Positions 58,054 to 64,000 of a stretch of DNA of 64,000 nt are shown here, in pieces; the first letter of the stretch is position 1, and the number at the start of each line of letters is the position of its first letter. The DNA lies in the NCBI GenBank assembly GCA_029449245.1, contig JANATF010000005.1:2294001-2358000 (forward strand), read 5' to 3'. This stretch comes from Mortierella alpina (lineage: Eukaryota > Mortierellomycota > Mortierellomycetes > Mortierellales > Mortierellaceae). The position numbers and the translations under genes were made by a program. The notes under the pieces are model-generated. The model made no database searches. It worked only from the letters and a program-made list of their open reading frames with translations, and was not told the DNA's origin.

Positions 58054-59367
58054 TTAGGCGCGAGCCTGGGCGACGGAGGCAGCAATGCGATCCAAATCAC
58101 GCTGGCCATCGACGGTGATCTTGCGTCCACTATATCATACAACGAAAAAAAGAAAGAATGGGTGAGTGGAAGAGCGACAATCTTGAGCGTCCAAAAGACA
58201 AGAAGGTCATCAGCCTAGAAACGGCAAAGAGTAGAAAGAAAAGACTTACCCGTTCTCGTCAGCCTCCAAGACGTTGATCTTCTCCAAGGCCTGGAGGACC
58301 TTGCGGGCAATGGAGCCGGAAGACTTGACGTGGTGGGAGGGGCGGGAACCGCGGTTGACCGTACCACCGTGGAGCTTCTTCAAGGCACCGACACCGACGC
58401 CGCGACGGAGGTAGATGTGACGGGCAACGCTGGCTGTTTTGTTCAAAGACGGGAGATTGAGATATGATGTTAGTATCTGACTGCGCTTCCTAGAATTGTA
58501 ATTGGTATGATACGTGGCATGGCCATCCTGTTCCTTGTAAAAGTGATTAGGGTTGCTGCGAGGAAGGTCGATAAAAGTTGCGAGTGCGGTGACTCGAGGC
58601 GAGAGGGTAGACGTTGACAAAAGCTGCCTTTTGGTGATGAATGCGACCTTCCCGAGTACAGCAACAAATAAAGGTTCGCTGATCTTGCTTTTCATGACGA
58701 TCTTGAAGGTGAGTGGTAGAGCAGCATTCGTTGATGTCGTCCCACGTTCATCAAGCAGACTACTGACGAAGATGATGGTTCCGCCATGTTCAAGTTGAAT
58801 GTTGAATGTTGAATTTGAGATGTAGTCCTGATCATGAATTTCAATGATCCAATGATGCTGTTGGCTCAGTCAATGATGAATCCTGCAGTGATCATCCCTG
58901 AATATTGCTGTCGAATGATCCGTCTTGATGCCAACGAAATCAGATGATCTCGTCAAAGCCGATGCTGGCCTTGGTGCAGAAAAACATAAGAAAATATCCA
59001 GATGCATACCCGCGCGAATGTAGAACCAGTCGGGGTCATAAGGAGCCAACTCCTTGTTGGTACCGGTCTTGACGATATCGACCCACTTGGGGATCTCGAG
59101 CTTGCCGGAACTAAGTGGTGGCGAGATCGAACGAATGCGAGAACATTTAGAAACGGTAGATGATTTCTGGGCCTGCCTCCCTGTGGAAAATCCGCCTCCA
59201 TGATCGAGATTCACAGAATCCGCGATCCTTCTGAACTGCTGCGTCCTGATGGTCTATGACAAACCCCCTGCCCGTGAAAAAACTCACCGCTTGAGGTAGG
59301 CGGCGTAAGCACGGTTGAAGTCGTGAGCGTTGATGTCCTGCACGGTGACCGAGTAGAGGGCAGCCAT
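58054..59367 (-). CDS. RPS19: 40S ribosomal protein eS19 (S19e)
   Basis: Small-subunit ribosomal protein. Exons 59367-59288, 59110-59010, 58433-58250 and 58129-58054 give 146 aa, the usual length. Signatures: [20 protein letters not shown] at the start, [56 protein letters not shown] and [14 protein letters not shown]. Intron 2 is long (about 0.6 kb) compared with others here. Confidence 0.97.
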
Positions 59368-60730
59368 TTTAACAAATTGTGAAAGGGTTGAACAAAAAAG
59401 AATCAGTTGGCGCTTATATTGTTGAGGTCCTTAAGGGTTGACCAGGATGTAAACAAATAGCAGGCGGAGAAAAATTTGACTGTTTACCCTTAACAGTCAA
59501 TTACAAAGGGTTCAGCTGCCTGACGATCGACTCCGGCCATGGCCAACTCAAGAACGAGACTGGTGACCTCAACGTTACCGAGCAGATTAGCCGAATAAGA
59601 CTTGACCACACCAGACTATGATGAAAAAGATCGCTGACCACACATCCCTCGTGCACCCCTGACCATTAATAATACAGCTGAAGACGATAAGGAGATATCT
59701 CAAACGCTTTGCGCTGCAGCGGCGAACCTCTATCCGATGGGGCTAACCAAACGGTCCAACAGTTCACAAAAAAAAACAGACGGCGTCAGCGTTCGAGGTG
59801 TGGAACACATGAGTGCTATTGAATCGTGCACCGATCCAACGTTGTGGGTTTGTATAGAGCTGCTCAGCTCATGGTGATGGCGTAGAGATCTCTAGTGGGG
59901 TGAGATCTCTGTAGCACGCCTCGCTGCATGCATATGCCTTCGAGCTTTGTCCTTCAGCGGCACAATGTATTGCCATAGAGGAGGTATGTTGAGCATAGCG
60001 TGCTCTCCCGTAAACAACAACAACAAAACAATCAAGAGGACTCCTCGTTGTCGAAAAGCTGCGCTCTTTGTCAAGGCAGTCAATCAGTTGCGCGAAAACG
60101 AGCGTATCCTGAATGCTGGACCCTCTCTTTCTTGACCTTCATAGTATCTGCTGCGTCAAGATGCGCCTGGCAGCATCGACAACCACGGTGAGGGCAGGAG
60201 CAGCATCGTCTGCCAAGTCGCCCTGCTGAAAGCGGGATTGGCTTTAAGGTTGCGCGGAAGGTGAATGGCGGATATGGTTTAGTCTACAGCACGCCCCTGT
60301 CCACAGCTGTTCTTCCACGAAGAGCAAGCACGAGCGCTCAGATTGATTGAAAGGCGCCTTTTTGAATAGATCTCATCCATTTTGGTCTGATAGGGTCGCA
60401 TGGACTTTTTTGAAATGTCGATTTGTGTGTTTGTTTTTGCGAAGGATGAATATTCGACTGAGTTCCGGCTAGACAAATACCCGCCTGCTCCTCCAGCACA
60501 TTCGCCCGCAACCACCTGCTGCAAAATTGTGAACGATATCCACACTGCAAGCCTATTGCTCCAAAGGGTGTTTAATTGATATAAAGTGTCGTCGGTTCGC
60601 CCTCTTTTCTCTTTACTTTTTTTCTCGCTCGACATTTTCCCGCCCTGTCCTACTCTTCGGCTCTTCTCTGCTGCTCCCGCCCCTCTCCACACCTCATTTT
60701 TTACGATTCTTACGGCTTCTTCTATTCACG
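59368..60730. promoter_or_regulatory. Divergent region between eS19 and the transporter
   Basis: Head-to-head gap of 1.4 kb with no gene. A C/T-rich leader of the transporter starts near 60,590, and the sequence TGATATAAAG near 60,578 is a possible TATA element. Confidence 0.45.
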
Positions 60731-62785
60731 ATGGCCGACAAGCAGGAGTATCTGGAGGGGACCGCAGCTGTCTCAGCCCACTCGAGCTCTGTCTCGGGTA
60801 CGATAGCCGAAAATCTTCGCCACGAGATGGAGCATGAGACCAAGGAGCAGGCCGCCCTTGACATTGAGATGGCCAAGGCAAGGAAGACGAACCAAGAGCC
60901 TGCCTCGAGACGATGGATTGTGCTTGCCACCGCCACGCTTGGAGCCTTGTTTGTCTCTCTTCAGGGATCAGCCCTGGTTGTTGCGCTACCAGATCTGATG
61001 CAGAATCTCAATGTGCGTGGCCAACTTCGATACTCTTGTTTACCCACTCGATCCGTTGTACCTTTGTTGCTCCTCCATCTCCTCGCTCACGCTTGCCACC
61101 CGCTATATTGCCGAGTAGATTGATTTTGCAACCATTATCTGGGTCCTCTTGACCTACACCCTGGCCATCACTGCCACGGTCCCGCTTCTTGGATACATTG
61201 GGGACGCGGGACTTCGTGGCATTCGGTAGGTCAATGTGATGAAATAAGCATTTGAGGTTACCATGCAATCAATCGAGGGCTCACGCCGAGTTATATGGGC
61301 GTACAGCATGGTTGTGGCCACCTAAATGGCGATGTTGTTGGTTTCCGCGGAAGACATCTGAGGCCATTCCTTGAGGGCAAACGGCGCTTACCGTTTTTTT
61401 TTAAATCGTTGTACCTCAACGTCAATACTACTCCCTACTTTAGTTGCCGTATGTTCAACATTGGTTTCTTGGTCTTCACTCTGGGCTCCCTTCTCTGTGG
61501 CATCTCACAGAAAAAGTACAACGGATATGATCTACTAGCCTATCGCGTCATTCAAGGCCTCGGTGGAGCACTCTTGTTTTCCAACTGCTTTGCTGTTGTC
61601 GCCGACAAGTTTTACCCATATAACCAAGTCGGTCTCGCTTCGGGCATCATCAATATTGCATTCGCCGCCGGTACCATTCTTGGGCCTGTCATTGGCGGTG
61701 CCACCGTAAAAGCAAGCTGGAAGTGGGTCTTTTTCTTCAACCTGCCCTTTGGTGCGATCGGTACCTTGGCTGGATTTGCATTCTGCCACGACACAATCTA
61801 TCCTCATGTAGAGTACGCGTCCTTTGGAAAACTCGTCAGGTCATTCGACTACACTGGCTTCATCAGCTTGACCACCAGCATTTCATTGCTGTTTGTCGTT
61901 GTTGTCAGCGCCCTCTTTCCTAACGGCAAAGTCTCAGAGACGAGCTCGTTAATCGGCATGGGCGTTGCTTTCGGGGTCCTCTTTATCGTCTTTCTCATTC
62001 AGGAAGCCTTCGTCCGTGGTGGAAAGCGATTCGACGCCCTCAAGGCTCCGTTCATGGACTTTCGGCTTTTTTCCAATTGGATCTTCAACAACACCGTCGT
62101 CCTCGGCGGACTTGCGGGAGGCGTTGCTCGTACGAACTTGACCTTCTCGTTCATTTTCTTTTTCCAAGGGCCTTATGGCAAGGATCCTCTGATGGCCGGT
62201 ATCCTCTTGATCCCCTTTGGACTCGGTATCATGCTGGCTGGTATGCCCTCTGGCAAATTGGCCGACACCCTCGGATTCCGCTATCTCTGCTTTGGTGGAC
62301 TAGCACTGGCTTCAGTCGCGACTTTAATCATGCCTCTGGTCATCAAGCCCGACACCAACACCTGGGTCATTTCGGCTCTCTTGCTAGTCAATGGCCTCGG
62401 ATGGGGTCTTTATTCTTCTCCTTCAGCCTCCATCTCTATGCTCTGCATCCTGCCACAGCAGCGTGCATCATCCTCGTCTCTTCGTATCATGTTCACCATG
62501 CTGTCGCAAATGATCGCCATTGTCATTTGCTTCAAGGTTATTATCTCAGGCATGCCCCCAGAGGCAGTCCAGGAGCTGTTTATCTTCGGAGGTGGTATTG
62601 ACGCAAAGTACCTGGATTCATTCATGACAGGTTGGAAGGTTGTCTGCTGGATCACGTTCGCTATCACCCTCATATGCTGCGCCTGCGCATGGGCACTCCC
62701 TGTGACGCCCGTCATGGCAACCGCTGCGCCCGAGGATGTGGCCGAGTCCGAGTCGAGTGCGGCTGGAGAGCGCGAGGATAGGTAG
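60731..62785 (+). CDS. MFS transporter, DHA2 multidrug type
   Basis: 576 aa plasma-membrane type transporter; exons 60731-61012, 61119-61225 and 61444-62785. Acidic cytosolic N-terminus of about 65 residues, then the first helix WIVLATATLGALFVSL. Motif A is recognisable as GYIGDAGLRGIR in exon 2. Motif C-like AAGTILGPVIGG in helix 5 is the antiporter signature. About 14 hydrophobic segments, as expected of drug:H+ antiporters of the DHA2 family. Substrate unknown; export of drugs or secondary metabolites is usual. Confidence 0.88.
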
Positions 62786-63103
62786 TAGCTGGACTGCCTT
62801 GCTCAAGCGCGACGCGTCCGAGGGACGCCTTTAATAATACCAGTACCAGCATAGACAATCAGAGTTCACAATCTTGGTGGCTGCGTGGCATGGGCGCCCA
62901 AGGCACATAAAAAAAGCTGTTCCTCATGTCATACACATCCACATCTCTCTTTTCCCTCGTCTTCGCTGGCTGCCACACTCAATTCATTGCTCTCTTTGGA
63001 CTTCCATCCACGACAACCGCCGCTCTCAATCACTGCAACCTTCCTTCTTTTTTTCGCATTCCTCTGCTTCTCTTTGCTTGGATTGTTCAACCGAATCACC
63101 AAC
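62786..63103. other. Transporter 3' end and makorin leader
   Basis: No gene seen; C/T-rich towards the right. Confidence 0.45.
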
Positions 63104-64000
63104 ATGAGTTCGCGAACGCCCTGTCGCTTCTTCCAGGCAGGCAACTGCAGGAAAGGCTCCAGGTGCCGCTTCTTCCATGACGGCTTCTCCTCTATCCCTG
63201 CCAACATCATGGCCGATGCCATAGGAGAAGAGACCTCTATATCACCCGGACACCGCGGAGATACTCAAGCCTCCGCGTCAACGTCAACATCGACATCATC
63301 ACCATCGACCGCACGACCTGCCTATGCTGCTGTAAGGCCCTGTCAGTGGTATATGGCTGGATACTGCCTTCGAGGAGACTCTTGTTGGTTCTCACACGAC
63401 CGCGCCTGGATTGACCCCTCCTACGGCAGGAACGATACTGTCGCAGTGGATGACAGCGAGGATGAGGATGAGGGCGCGGCGGTTTCGTCAAGGGCCAGAG
63501 AGGACAGCGACCATGAGACAGAGGGTCAAAAGTGCGCCATTTGCTTTGAGGAGCCATCAACGTTCGGTCTTCTAGGTAAAGACTATCCCCTCCCTTCGCC
63601 TTTCTGCTGCCAAAAGAGCCGTGTCTCTTTGTTACCTTGCTAAGAGAGAGCGAGCACCACATTGCTTGTCTCACGCTCTTTGACCATGGTGTGGTTAACG
63701 CTGCTCTATCTACTACTAGTCTCCTGTAATCACGCCTTTTGTTTGACATGCATCAGGACCTGGAGAGCCAAGGATATCGCACCCGACATGCACCCACAGG
63801 ACAGGAATGGTTCTGTCACGAAGGCTTGTCCCAACTGCAGAACTCCCTCACTCTACATCGTACCATCATCTTACTTTCCAGCCTCGCCCGAGCAAAAAGA
63901 AATCATTATCCGGAATTATAAGGAGGCCACTGCACGAAGACCTTGTAAGCACTTCAAGGAGTCGGGCGATCTTCATTGGTGTCCCTTTGGTGACTCGTGC
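63104..64000 (+). CDS. Makorin-like RING E3 ubiquitin ligase, 3' end cut off
   Basis: Partial at the window edge. Exon 1 63104-63575, exon 2 from 63720 onwards. Domain order is that of makorins: CCCH finger 1 (CRFFQAGNCRKGSRCRFFH), CCCH finger 2 (CQWYMAGYCLRGDSCWFSH), an acidic linker, a C3HC4 RING (KCAICFEE ... SCNHAFCLTC ... CPNCR), and the start of a further CCCH finger (CKHFKESGDLHWCPFGDSC) at the edge. RNA-binding fingers with a RING predict an RNA-associated ubiquitin ligase. Confidence 0.92.

Overview
The window reads as nuclear DNA of a filamentous fungus, most likely an early-diverging one of the Mortierella type (Mucoromycota). Genes are compact and mostly split by 60-150 bp spliceosomal introns. 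Two cytosolic ribosomal protein genes (eL15, eS19) are eukaryotic. The Hsp70/HSPA12-like ATPase, F-box protein, GTPBP1-type GTPase, ALG9, Mss4 and makorin fit that assignment. Genus is inference. No rRNA, tRNA, CRISPR array or transposase gene was recognised. Exon borders were placed by hand from reading frame, GT/GC-AG borders and family similarity. In nearly every case they give one frame of integral codon number.

Layout. 0.3-3.4 kb: GTPBP1-like GTPase (-), 11 exons. 3.7-4.2 kb: candidate small gene (-). 4.4-4.9 kb: cupin (+). 5.5-8.7 kb: ALG9 mannosyltransferase (+). 8.8-10.4 kb: PB1-SAM adaptor (-). 12.1-12.9 kb: Mss4/Dss4 (-). 13.4-17.2 kb: two tandem J-domain/TMEM185-like membrane proteins (+), the second with a broken HPD motif. 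17.5-19.3 kb: ribokinase (+). 19.5-21.4 kb: two-domain glycosyltransferase (-). 22.2-23.0 kb: eL15 (+). 23.3-24.2 kb: dienelactone hydrolase-type protein (-). 25.7-26.6 kb: FMN-binding split-barrel protein (+). 27.0-27.8 kb: DUF4286-like protein (-). 28.0-30.0 kb: F-box protein (-). 30.3-31.9 kb: CCDC174-like protein (-). 32.0-35.7 kb: long poly-Q bHLH factor (-). 43.5-45.5 kb: HSPA12-like ATPase (-). 46.6-48.2 kb: coiled-coil protein (+). 50.6-54.5 kb: 1,179-aa low-complexity membrane protein (+). 58.1-59.4 kb: eS19 (-). 60.7-62.8 kb: MFS transporter (+). 63.1 kb to the end: makorin (+), cut by the window edge.

The most unusual part is 37.6-57.1 kb. It holds seven intronless genes for 62-66-residue proteins of one family I do not recognise: start M-x-x-F-K-[RS], Ser/Ala-rich middle, K-M-T-x-x-x-A-L helix, end G-[PH]-[FY]-[IM]-[QHR]. 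Four lie in a 5.5-kb inverted repeat (arms about 2.15 kb, spacer about 1.2 kb) that also carries two copies of a secreted peptide precursor. The other three lie at 54.8-57.1 kb. Family members have TATA boxes about 105-150 bp before the start and, in most cases, poly(dA:dT) tracts; some share further upstream motifs. The outer arms are almost identical and the inner parts have diverged, which suggests recent gene conversion. This family and its palindrome are my best candidate for an undescribed system.
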